Part shown: positions 30,791 to 38,182 of the stretch, in pieces
Layout of the letters: each line of letters opens with the position of its first letter
Position numbering within the stretch: position 1 is the stretch's first letter
Origin: Planctomycetota bacterium
GTDB lineage: Bacteria > Planctomycetota > Phycisphaerae > Phycisphaerales > SM1A02
Assembly (NCBI GenBank): GCA_009926625.1
Contig: RFON01000005.1
Location: 28,117-92,116, forward strand
Length of the DNA stretch: 64,000 nt
Direction: 5' to 3'
Position numbers and translations under genes: made by a program
Notes under the pieces: generated by a model
Seen by the model: the letters and a program-made list of their open reading frames with translations, nothing else
Databases searched by the model: none
What the model was told of the DNA's origin: nothing

Positions 30791-31756
30791 ATGAACCCAA
30801 TGCTTACTCGTCTTTCGGTCGTTGTTGCGCTCGGCTGCTGTTCGGCAGCGTTCGGACAAATTGTGGTGGACGGCACGCGTGATGCCTCCTACCCCGCCGC
30901 CCTCGCGGTGCAGGCTTGCACCACCGGGTTCGGCGATTCCACTGATGCGCTGTGCGATCGAGCCGACGGCGGATCGGAGCTGTGCAACCTTCATGCGACC
31001 GTTGAGAGCGGTGTGCTCCACATCTTCATCGGTGGAAATCTCGAGTCCAACTTCAACAAGTTCGACCTCTTCATCGATGCGAAGCAGGGTGGTCAGAACG
31101 CCCTCCGAACCGACAACCCCGATGTGGATTTCAACGGTCTCAACCGAATGGGTGGCAACCCAGGGCTCACCTTTGACGAGTGCTTCTCGGCGGACTTCTA
31201 TTTCACTGCCACCAATGGAGGTGATCCGCTGGGTCTGTACGCGAACATTGCGCAAGTCCTCACCCTTGGCGGTGGAGTTGGACAGTTCGTCGGATCAGGC
31301 GTTCCTTGCGCGACTCCCATCGTGGGCAAGTCTGGCGTGATTGTCGCCCTGAACAACAGCAACGCTGCCGGCGTCGCTGGTGACGGTGGCAGTGTCAAGG
31401 GAGCAGCGGCTGTCGACACGGGACTTGAGATCGCGATCCCACTGACTCTGCTCGGCTATGACCCTGCGGTGCAGCAGAACATCCGTTTCGTTGCCTTCAT
31501 CAACAGCGGCGATCACGGCTATGCGTCGAACCAGTTCCTGGCGCCGCTCGCAGCGGGAAGCGCCAACCTCGGCGAGCCCCGCGCCATCAACTTCGCGAAT
31601 GTCGATGGCGATCAGTACGCATCGTTCATCGTGAATCCAAAGGAGCCCGCGTGCCCGGCGCAGCCACCAGCGTGCCCGTCGGACATCAATGGCGACGGTG
31701 TCACCGATGCCACCGATCTGACGGCGGTCCTCGGCGGTTGGGGCGCCTGCCCGTAA
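30791..31756 (+). CDS. Exported protein with C-terminal half-dockerin tag (GC type)
   Basis: The 321-residue protein has a signal peptide ending AAFGQ (about 23), a body of about 250 residues containing DGTRDASYPAALAVQ and repeated hydrophobic strands, and a C-terminal tag. The tag is a single calcium-loop-like DINGDGVTDATDL followed by LGGWGACP, flanked by Cys (CPSD at its start), matching what is called a GC-type dockerin in Phycisphaerae. Only one of the two dockerin repeats is present. I do not recognise the main domain; it has the look of secreted metabolism or matrix proteins described only by genome projects. AAGGAG at 30783-30788 is two bases from this ATG and eleven from a second in-frame ATG at 30800, so the latter may be used. 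A strong terminator follows. Confidence 0.85.
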   Translation: MNPMLTRLSVVVALGCCSAAFGQIVVDGTRDASYPAALAVQACTTGFGDSTDALCDRADGGSELCNLHATVESGVLHIFIGGNLESNFNKFDLFIDAKQGGQNALRTDNPDVDFNGLNRMGGNPGLTFDECFSADFYFTATNGGDPLGLYANIAQVLTLGGGVGQFVGSGVPCATPIVGKSGVIVALNNSNAAGVAGDGGSVKGAAAVDTGLEIAIPLTLLGYDPAVQQNIRFVAFINSGDHGYASNQFLAPLAAGSANLGEPRAINFANVDGDQYASFIVNPKEPACPAQPPACPSDINGDGVTDATDLTAVLGGWGACP

Positions 31757-31790
31757 GTCAATCGCGTCTCGAACGCACGACTGAGTTTCC

Positions 31791-31828
31791 AGCGCCCCCT
31801 GCTTCGGCGGGGGGCGCTATCATTTTGG
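31791..31828 (+). terminator. Rho-independent terminator after the dockerin-tagged gene
   Basis: AGCGCCCCC at 31791-31799 pairs with GGGGGCGCT at 31810-31818; the inner bases extend the stem around a TTCG tetraloop (31803-31806). A short T-rich stretch (CATTTT) follows. It lies 35 bases after the stop codon and 50 before the next gene, so the two genes are probably separate transcripts. Confidence 0.8.
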
Positions 31829-31876
31829 GCATCGCGCAAGGGATGCGCGTGCATCGCCGCCGCCAAGGAGAGGTTC

Positions 31877-32545
31877 ATGGCTCAAACAATTCACTCGATC
31901 TGTCGAACGACCGTGCTCTTGCTCGTCGCTGTTGCATCCATGTGCGGCGTGGGCTGTCAGTCGAACAGTCCCATGCTCGAGTACATCACCGATGGTCAGC
32001 AGACATTCATGGCTGTTCAGACAACTGGCAAACCGATCCCGTCGGAGGAACTCAAGAGCGCGGTGGCGATTGCGTCGCTGCGCTGCTTCCAAGCGGGAGT
32101 TGTGCTGGGTTGGATGGGCGGCAATGGCGTTGCCATGAAGCGATTGCCCTCCGGATGGTCGCCGCCGATCGCCATCGGTGTGGTGAAGGGCGACTTTGGA
32201 CCGCTGTTGGGCGCGCAACATGTCGACATCGTCATGGTGTTCAACGACCCAGCGACATTCGACAAGTTCGTGGAGTCAGGTTCGTACTTTTATGCGGGAG
32301 CGCAGGGGACAGCCGCAGCAACGACGGGACAGACTCAAGCAAGCGGCCCGACCGTCAAGACCTATACCAATGCCGCAGGGGTCTATGCCGGGGCATCGAT
32401 CGGGGGCATGGGAATCCTGATCAAGGATCAGTTGAACACCAAGACCTACGGGGAAGGCGCAACCACGACCGACATTCTCAACGGCAAGTACCAAATGCCG
32501 CCCGGGGGCATGGAATTCGCCAAGAAGCTTGACGGGACGAGCTGA
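31877..32545 (+). CDS. SYLF/Ysc84-domain lipoprotein
   Basis: The 222-residue product has a lipoprotein signal ending CGVGC (Cys near 27) and a SYLF (Ysc84, formerly DUF500) domain: CFQAGVVLGWMGGNGVAM, WSPPIAIGVVKGDFGPLLG, VDIVMVFNDPATFDKF and YTNAAGVYAGASIGGMGI are in the order typical of the family. SYLF domains bind phospholipids; bacterial versions are exported and of unknown role. The start has a good ribosome-binding site, AAGGAGAGG, six bases upstream. A terminator follows at 32570. Confidence 0.9.
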   Translation: MAQTIHSICRTTVLLLVAVASMCGVGCQSNSPMLEYITDGQQTFMAVQTTGKPIPSEELKSAVAIASLRCFQAGVVLGWMGGNGVAMKRLPSGWSPPIAIGVVKGDFGPLLGAQHVDIVMVFNDPATFDKFVESGSYFYAGAQGTAAATTGQTQASGPTVKTYTNAAGVYAGASIGGMGILIKDQLNTKTYGEGATTTDILNGKYQMPPGGMEFAKKLDGTS

Positions 32546-32569
32546 TCTTGCGGACTGGCGACTTCAAAC

Positions 32570-32592
32570 CGCCGCAGAGCGGCGACTTTTTC
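32570..32592 (+). terminator. Rho-independent terminator after the SYLF gene
   Basis: CGCCGC (32570-32575) pairs with GCGGCG (32579-32584) around an AGA loop, followed by AC and a run of five T. It lies 25 bases after the stop codon. Confidence 0.75.
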
Positions 32593-32635
32593 TGGCTTTT
32601 TGGGCAATGCTCCGCCGTGGGGCTATTCTTTGGAC

Positions 32636-34681
32636 ATGTTCTACCGAGTCATCGCGCACCGCGTCATCGGGCTGTGTCTCGCTCTCGCTTGTCCGTCGCT
32701 GGCGTTGGCGCAAGTATCGCAGCGCGCCGGCTACGGCGCCGTGCCGTACACGCAGGGACCACAGTTCGGGGTGACCTTCCGCGTCTTTGCCCCGAATGCG
32801 ACGGCGGTCAATGTGGCGGGATCCTTCAATTTCTGGAGCACGACCTCGATGCCCCTCTATGCCGAGGGCAACGGCTACTGGTCAGTTGACGCTCCGAACT
32901 TGCAAGCGGGCGCGCAGTACAAGTTTGTCGTCAAGAACGGCACGCAGACCCTCTGGAAGAACGACCCATGGGCACGCGACCTGACGAGTTCGGTCGGCAA
33001 CTCGGTCATCTACAACCCCGCGAGCTATCAGTGGCAGGTGAACAATTTCCAGGCACCCAACTGGGACAAGGTGGTGATGTACGAGATGCATGTGGGCACC
33101 TACGGCACCTCCACATCGGGGTCTCCGCCGGCCAACTTCGATCAGTGCACGGCGAAGCTTGATCACCTGCAGGACCTTGGCGTCAACATGATCGTGCTGA
33201 TGCCAACGGCTGAGTTTCCAGGTGATCGTTCGTGGGGCTACAACCCCTCGTACCCGTACTCGGTGGAGAGCGTCTACGGCACGCCAAATGACATGAAGGA
33301 GTTCATCGATGCCGCGCACGCGCGTGGCATCGGCGTGAACATCGATGTGGTGTACAACCACCTTGGTCCGAACGACATGGATATGTGGCGGTTCGACGGC
33401 TGGTACCAGAACATCAACGGGGTTCAGGGGGGCGGCATTTTCTTCTACAACGACGAACGCGTCGTCACGCCGTGGGGCAATTCGCGTCCAGACTTCGGTC
33501 GCGGCGAGGTGCGCACCTATCTCCGCAACAACGCAATGATGTGGCTGGAGGAGTTCCGCGCGGATGGGCTGCGCGTGGATGGCACCAAGTTCATTCGCCG
33601 GATTGGATTGACGGGACCTGACAATCCCGAAGGGTGGGGTCTCCTGCAGTGGATCAACAATGACATCGATGCGGTCTTCCCTGGCAAGATGATCGTTGCC
33701 GAAGACATGGATGTGGATCCGTGGATCACCAAGACAACAGGTGCGGGTGGCGCTGGCTTCGACAGCCAATGGGATTCCAGTTTCTATCCACGCATTCGCG
33801 GCAACCTGATTACCTCGAGCGATGCGAACCGCGACATGTGGGCCATCCGCGATGCGGTTGCCTTCTCCTACAACGGCTCGATGCAGCAGCGCGTCATCTA
33901 CACCGAGAGCCACGACGAGGTTGCGAATGGCCGCTCTCGGGTTCCTGAGGAAATTTCCCCTGGCGATGCTGGTTCGTACTGGGCGCGCAAGCGGTCAACG
34001 CTCGGCGGCGTGCTCGTCATGACGGCGCCTGGTGTCCCGATGATTTTCCAAGGTCAGGAGTTCCTCGAGGACGAGTATTTCCGCGACGATGTTGCGCTCG
34101 ACTGGACGAAGAAGAGCACCTACGGCGGGATCTACGCGCTGTACAAGGACTTGATCAAGCTGCGCAAGAATGCGACCGGCGTCACGCGGGGGCTCTCGGG
34201 CTTCAGCACCAACATGTTTCATGTGAACAACACCGACAAGGTGCTGGCTTACCACCGTTGGCAGGAGGGCGGCGAGTACGACGACACTGTGGTGGTCATC
34301 AATTTTTCGGTCACGCCGCGAAACAACTATCGAATCGGATTGCCGCGTCCTGGGGACTGGCACTGCCGCTTCAACAGTGATTGGACTGGTTATTCATCGG
34401 ACTTCGGGAACGCGCTGTGCCTGACGACCTCCACAACGCCCGTGGCATGGGATGGGCTGGCACAGAGTGCGCTGGTGAACCTCGGTGCTTATTCAGCGGT
34501 CATCCTTTCGCAGGGTGCCGTCTATGTGCCCGAGGATGTCAATCAGGATGGCGCGGTCAACGCGATGGACCTTGCGATCGTGCTGGCTCAGTGGGGTGAG
34601 ACAGGCGGTTCAGGCGACATCGACGACGATGGAACCGTGGGTGGTTCTGATCTCGCGCGTGTGCTTGCCGTCTGGCAGTGA
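32636..34681 (+). CDS. Secreted GH13 branching-enzyme-like glycosidase with CBM48 and dockerin
   Basis: The 681-residue protein has a signal peptide ending LALAQ (about 26), an N-terminal CBM48-like domain (about 45-130; FRVFAPNATAVNVAG, GSFNFWS), a GH13 catalytic barrel, a C-terminal beta domain, and a C-terminal dockerin. Catalytic residues are Asp of ADGLRVDGTKF, Glu of IVAEDMD and Asp of ESHDEVANG; the last resembles glycogen branching enzymes and glycosyl-trehalose hydrolases more than classic alpha-amylases. The dockerin has two calcium-loop repeats (DVNQDGAVNAMDL and DIDDDGTVGGSDL) but no terminal Cys-Pro. It likely acts on extracellular glycogen- or starch-like glucan and is the first gene of the glucan locus. 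The ATG at 32636 puts the signal first. Confidence 0.9.
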   Translation: MFYRVIAHRVIGLCLALACPSLALAQVSQRAGYGAVPYTQGPQFGVTFRVFAPNATAVNVAGSFNFWSTTSMPLYAEGNGYWSVDAPNLQAGAQYKFVVKNGTQTLWKNDPWARDLTSSVGNSVIYNPASYQWQVNNFQAPNWDKVVMYEMHVGTYGTSTSGSPPANFDQCTAKLDHLQDLGVNMIVLMPTAEFPGDRSWGYNPSYPYSVESVYGTPNDMKEFIDAAHARGIGVNIDVVYNHLGPNDMDMWRFDGWYQNINGVQGGGIFFYNDERVVTPWGNSRPDFGRGEVRTYLRNNAMMWLEEFRADGLRVDGTKFIRRIGLTGPDNPEGWGLLQWINNDIDAVFPGKMIVAEDMDVDPWITKTTGAGGAGFDSQWDSSFYPRIRGNLITSSDANRDMWAIRDAVAFSYNGSMQQRVIYTESHDEVANGRSRVPEEISPGDAGSYWARKRSTLGGVLVMTAPGVPMIFQGQEFLEDEYFRDDVALDWTKKSTYGGIYALYKDLIKLRKNATGVTRGLSGFSTNMFHVNNTDKVLAYHRWQEGGEYDDTVVVINFSVTPRNNYRIGLPRPGDWHCRFNSDWTGYSSDFGNALCLTTSTTPVAWDGLAQSALVNLGAYSAVILSQGAVYVPEDVNQDGAVNAMDLAIVLAQWGETGGSGDIDDDGTVGGSDLARVLAVWQ

Positions 34682-34714
34682 CGCTGGCAGGTTGCTCGCG
34701 TGCCAGTTGCGCGA

Positions 34715-35842
34715 TCAGGCAAGCGTGGCGCCGGCGGCTGATGGGTCGAACAGGTGCGCAGCATCGAGCATTGGTTCGAACGTGGTCTCTGATCCCTCGC
34801 GGATCGATGCAGTCGGCAATCGGCTGGTGATGCGGCGCCCGCCACTCTCGATCACGACATCCATGCGGTCACCGTAATTCTCGACGGTGATCACGCGACC
34901 CTTGCACGAACCGGTGCCGACACGAATCTGATCGGGTCGAATTCCAAGTTCGACTGGCTTTCCATGCCAGCCTGAGAGGCCAGTCCACCGCGTTGGTGGC
35001 AGTTGCAGGGCTCCACCGCCCCAGCGGAAGACGCCGGCCGCTTCAATCGAACCTTGGATGAAGTTCATCGATGGCGTTCCCACGAAGCCTGCCACGAAGC
35101 GGTTGGCTGGATGTCCATACACCTCGCTCGGCGTTCCAACTTGTTGAACGACACCGTCCTTCATGACCACCAACCTGTCGGCAAGGCTCATCGCCTCTTC
35201 CTGGTCATGGGTGACATAGACCATCGTTGCGCGCAGTCGCTGATGCAGCAAGCGCAGCTCCGTGCGCATCTCGCCGCGCAACTTCGCATCCAGATTCGAG
35301 AGCGGTTCATCAAACAGGAACGCCACAGGGTCGCGAACCAGCGCGCGCCCGACCGCAACGCGCTGGCGTTGCCCACCCGAAAGTTCCCGCGGCTTGCGCT
35401 GCAGCAGGGACTGGATGCCGAGCGTCGCCGCTGCTGCAGTTACCCGCGTATCGATCGCCTGCTGCTCGGCTGCGCGCGCTGCGCGGTAGGAGGGACTGAG
35501 AACGGCCTTGATCACGCTGCCGTGGGTTCGGCGGCGCTCGAGTCCGAACGCCATGTTGCGGCGTACATCGAGATGCGGGTAGAGCGCATAGTTCTGGAAC
35601 ACCATCGCCATGTTCCGGTTTCGCGCAGGCACATCGTTCATCCGTGCTCCGCCCACCAGCAACGATCCAGCGGAAATCTCTTCGAGGCCGGCGATCATCC
35701 GCAGCGTGGTGCTCTTGCCGCAACCTGAAGGACCCACGAGTACCACGAACTCGCCGTCGGCGATCGACAGTGACACGGAATCCACGGCCTTCACTCCATT
35801 GGCGTAGACCTTGGAGACACTCTGCAGGGACACTGGAGCCAT
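34715..35842 (-). CDS. ABC transporter ATPase, MalK/UgpC family
   Basis: The 375-residue protein is the ATP-hydrolysing subunit of a carbohydrate importer. Walker A is GPSGCGKST near 38, the Q-loop is in VFQNYALYPH, the signature is LSGGQRQR, Walker B is AFLFDEPLSNLD and the H-loop is VTHDQEEAM. The C-terminal regulatory OB-like domain (about 245-360, from PSMNFIQG) is that of MalK/UgpC/MsmK proteins. Its permeases are 1.5-5 kb away, separated by a gene on the other strand, so a single ATPase probably serves them. Position in the alpha-glucan locus suggests maltodextrin. Confidence 0.94.
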   Translation of the reverse strand: MAPVSLQSVSKVYANGVKAVDSVSLSIADGEFVVLVGPSGCGKSTTLRMIAGLEEISAGSLLVGGARMNDVPARNRNMAMVFQNYALYPHLDVRRNMAFGLERRRTHGSVIKAVLSPSYRAARAAEQQAIDTRVTAAAATLGIQSLLQRKPRELSGGQRQRVAVGRALVRDPVAFLFDEPLSNLDAKLRGEMRTELRLLHQRLRATMVYVTHDQEEAMSLADRLVVMKDGVVQQVGTPSEVYGHPANRFVAGFVGTPSMNFIQGSIEAAGVFRWGGGALQLPPTRWTGLSGWHGKPVELGIRPDQIRVGTGSCKGRVITVENYGDRMDVVIESGGRRITSRLPTASIREGSETTFEPMLDAAHLFDPSAAGATLA

Positions 35843-35891
35843 GGATTCGTTTGAAGGCTAGCCCACGATTCGCTTCGGGTACAACTGTGCG

Positions 35892-37274
35892 ATGCGCCAT
35901 CCGATTGCCTCACGAGCCGCAGCGTTCCTTGTCGCGAGCCTGATTCTTGGGTCGACGGTGCAGGGTGTCGCGCAAGAATCACCCGCTGCACCGACCGACG
36001 AAGTGGTTGCCCAGGAAACCGCCGATCATTTGCCCCCCAATCGCCTGTGCCCGACGGACCGCAAGTTGCCGCGCACCATGCGCTACACGATCCTGCCGTT
36101 GCACGGCGACATCATCGACCCGAGCGTGCTGATCGCGCTGAAGGAAGTGAACGCCCGCCACTCGAATCCGGCAAGGATCAATACCCTCGTCATCGAGTTC
36201 GGCATCACGGGTGGCGACAACAGCCAGACCCTCGCCTTGGCTGCAGAGATTGCTGCGATCCGAAAGCGAGTGCCGATCATCGGCGTGCTTGGGAGCGCGG
36301 TGGGCCCAGGTGCGATTCTGCCATTGCTCTGCGATTACCTCGTGATTCTCGATCCCGCGAGCGACAAAGTGCTGATCGATTGGACGCCGGGCGGCGATGT
36401 CCCGCATGCCAATGTTTCGGCGGAAGTTGGAAGGTTCTTCGAGCAGTTCCAGCCCTACACCATCTCCCCTGAGTCGACTGGCGAGGTGGTGCGGGCGATG
36501 GTGAATCCGAACCTTGATCTCTATCTCTGGCGGACACCAGAGAACTGCCTCCGCTTCGGCACGAGTGCGCCAGCGGACACCGAAGTGGTGAAGTTGTCGA
36601 GCGGTACGGACGCGTTGACGGGACTCTCGGGTAACCAGCTGATTACCGCGGGGTTTGCGCTGCAAGGGCAGGGAGGCATCGACAGCGTCGGCACGGCGCT
36701 CGGCGCGGAGAAGTGGATCGCGGTGCCGGGTGTGGCGGACAAAGTCCTGGCGCAAGTGAAGTCGCGACTTGCATCGGAGCGGAAGCAGGCCGACGATGCG
36801 CTTCGAACAGGATTCCGCGCCGTCAAGGACGCGCGTTCCATCGTCGCCGCGATGGTGGAAGCAGAGTCGATCGCCCGCGCAAGTGATCCTCGGAAACAGC
36901 AATACCGTCGCTCGTATTCGCGCGAGTGGAGCAACAGCTCGGGTGCGGGTTCGACCTCCAGTCAGTGGGGATTCACTCGCGTCACCAGCGTGGCTTGGCA
37001 GAAGAATGTCGATGCATCGATCACATCGTGGCAAACGGTGCTGAACATGTATTCGCAGGCGTCGACGGCAACGAGTCAGGCGCGATTGATCGCGAAGAAG
37101 CTCGCGGAGTCCGACTCAGCGAAGATTGACACGGAGTTCCGTGGCGAGATCACTGCGCTGCAGGATGAGGTCGATGCCCTGATGCAGCAGGGGCCAGCCC
37201 TTGACATCAAGGGGAACAACGCGCGCCAGACGCTCGAGTGGCTGCGCGCGAATCGCAACAACCCCGTCTTCTGA
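35892..37274 (+). CDS. Exported ClpP/NfeD-fold protein lacking the catalytic serine
   Basis: The 460-residue protein has a signal peptide ending GVAQE (about 28) and a crotonase/ClpP-like core at about 60-180: YTILPLHGDIIDPSVLIALK resembles the start of NfeD-type periplasmic proteases, and VLGSAVGPGAILPLLCDYLVI aligns with their active-site block, where the Ser nucleophile is replaced by Gly. The C-terminal 200 residues are polar and probably helical, with two low-complexity stretches. It may be a pseudoprotease or scaffold. It lies between the ATPase and permease genes of the glucan importer, in the opposite orientation, so a link to that system is possible but unproven. Confidence 0.75.
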   Translation: MRHPIASRAAAFLVASLILGSTVQGVAQESPAAPTDEVVAQETADHLPPNRLCPTDRKLPRTMRYTILPLHGDIIDPSVLIALKEVNARHSNPARINTLVIEFGITGGDNSQTLALAAEIAAIRKRVPIIGVLGSAVGPGAILPLLCDYLVILDPASDKVLIDWTPGGDVPHANVSAEVGRFFEQFQPYTISPESTGEVVRAMVNPNLDLYLWRTPENCLRFGTSAPADTEVVKLSSGTDALTGLSGNQLITAGFALQGQGGIDSVGTALGAEKWIAVPGVADKVLAQVKSRLASERKQADDALRTGFRAVKDARSIVAAMVEAESIARASDPRKQQYRRSYSREWSNSSGAGSTSSQWGFTRVTSVAWQKNVDASITSWQTVLNMYSQASTATSQARLIAKKLAESDSAKIDTEFRGEITALQDEVDALMQQGPALDIKGNNARQTLEWLRANRNNPVF

Positions 37275-37312
37275 TTCCACAATCCTGGGGGGTATGCGCT
37301 CCGCTGCACGCC

Positions 37313-38182
37313 TCAGCCCTTGACCGCTCCTTGCGAAAGGCCCTCCACGAACTGCCGCTGTGCCGCGAGGAACAGCAGGATGCACGGCACCATGGTGACG
37401 AGGCTCGCTGCCATCAACAGATGGACATCCTCGAGACCACCGTACTGGTTTCGGAAAGAGTTGAGCGCCACCGCGAGCGTGGCCTGTTCGTCTGAGTGCA
37501 GGTACACCAGCGGACCAAGGAAGTCGTTCCAGACGGCAACGAAGGTGAACACGGCACAGATGGCATTCACGGGCTTGCAGAGCGGAAGGATGATGCGGAG
37601 CCATATCCCCAGATGCCCATAGCCGTCGATTCGCGCGGCTTCGAAGAGCGATTCGGGAAGCTGTGCGATGAACTGGCGATACATGAAGATGAAAAAGGCG
37701 TTGCCGAAGAATGCGGGCACCGCAAGCGGCAGGAGCGAGTCGATCCAGCCGAGCGACCGGAAGAGCAGGAACAAGGGAATGATGGTGACCTGACCCGGCA
37801 GCATCATGGTCCCCAGCATGACAACGAACAGCCCCTCTCGCCCACGGAACCGAACTCGCGCGAACGCATAGCCGACCAGGCTGCTCGACAGGACGGTGCC
37901 GATCAGAACGAGCACGGTGATCACCACCGAGTTGGCGAGTGCGTTGGTGAAGCCCACCCACGGCTCTGCGCCGCCCATCTCTCGAAGTGCTTGAGGGTAA
38001 TTCTGCCACTGAGGACTCGGCGGCCACAGCGTGAGCCCCGTTCCACCCGTGATTGCGGCGCCAGCTCGCTCTGGCGTCTCGAGGCTGACGACCACCATCC
38101 ACCACAGCGGAAAGAGCAGGGCGGCGCCGCCGAGCACGAGAGGCAGAAGGGCAAGCGATCGCGCAGCGCCACGAAGATTCAC
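37313..38182 (-). CDS. Carbohydrate ABC transporter permease, MalG-like
   Basis: The 289-residue permease has six hydrophobic helices and the ABC-contact EAA loop ESLFEAARIDGYGHLGIW near residue 190. Order and similarity fit MalG/UgpE-type subunits. The start is the GTG at 38182, whose four-base GTGA overlap with the preceding gene is the coupled arrangement seen repeatedly here; an in-frame ATG at 38209 would overlap by 31 bases. It pairs with the permease domain of the fusion protein encoded immediately upstream. Confidence 0.93.
   Translation of the reverse strand: MNLRGAARSLALLPLVLGGAALLFPLWWMVVVSLETPERAGAAITGGTGLTLWPPSPQWQNYPQALREMGGAEPWVGFTNALANSVVITVLVLIGTVLSSSLVGYAFARVRFRGREGLFVVMLGTMMLPGQVTIIPLFLLFRSLGWIDSLLPLAVPAFFGNAFFIFMYRQFIAQLPESLFEAARIDGYGHLGIWLRIILPLCKPVNAICAVFTFVAVWNDFLGPLVYLHSDEQATLAVALNSFRNQYGGLEDVHLLMAASLVTMVPCILLFLAAQRQFVEGLSQGAVKG

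Noticed and set aside
34684..34706. Hairpin CTGGCA/TGCCAG between the convergent GH13 and ATPase genes
   Set aside because: Six pairs with an 11-base loop and no T run; too weak to call a terminator.
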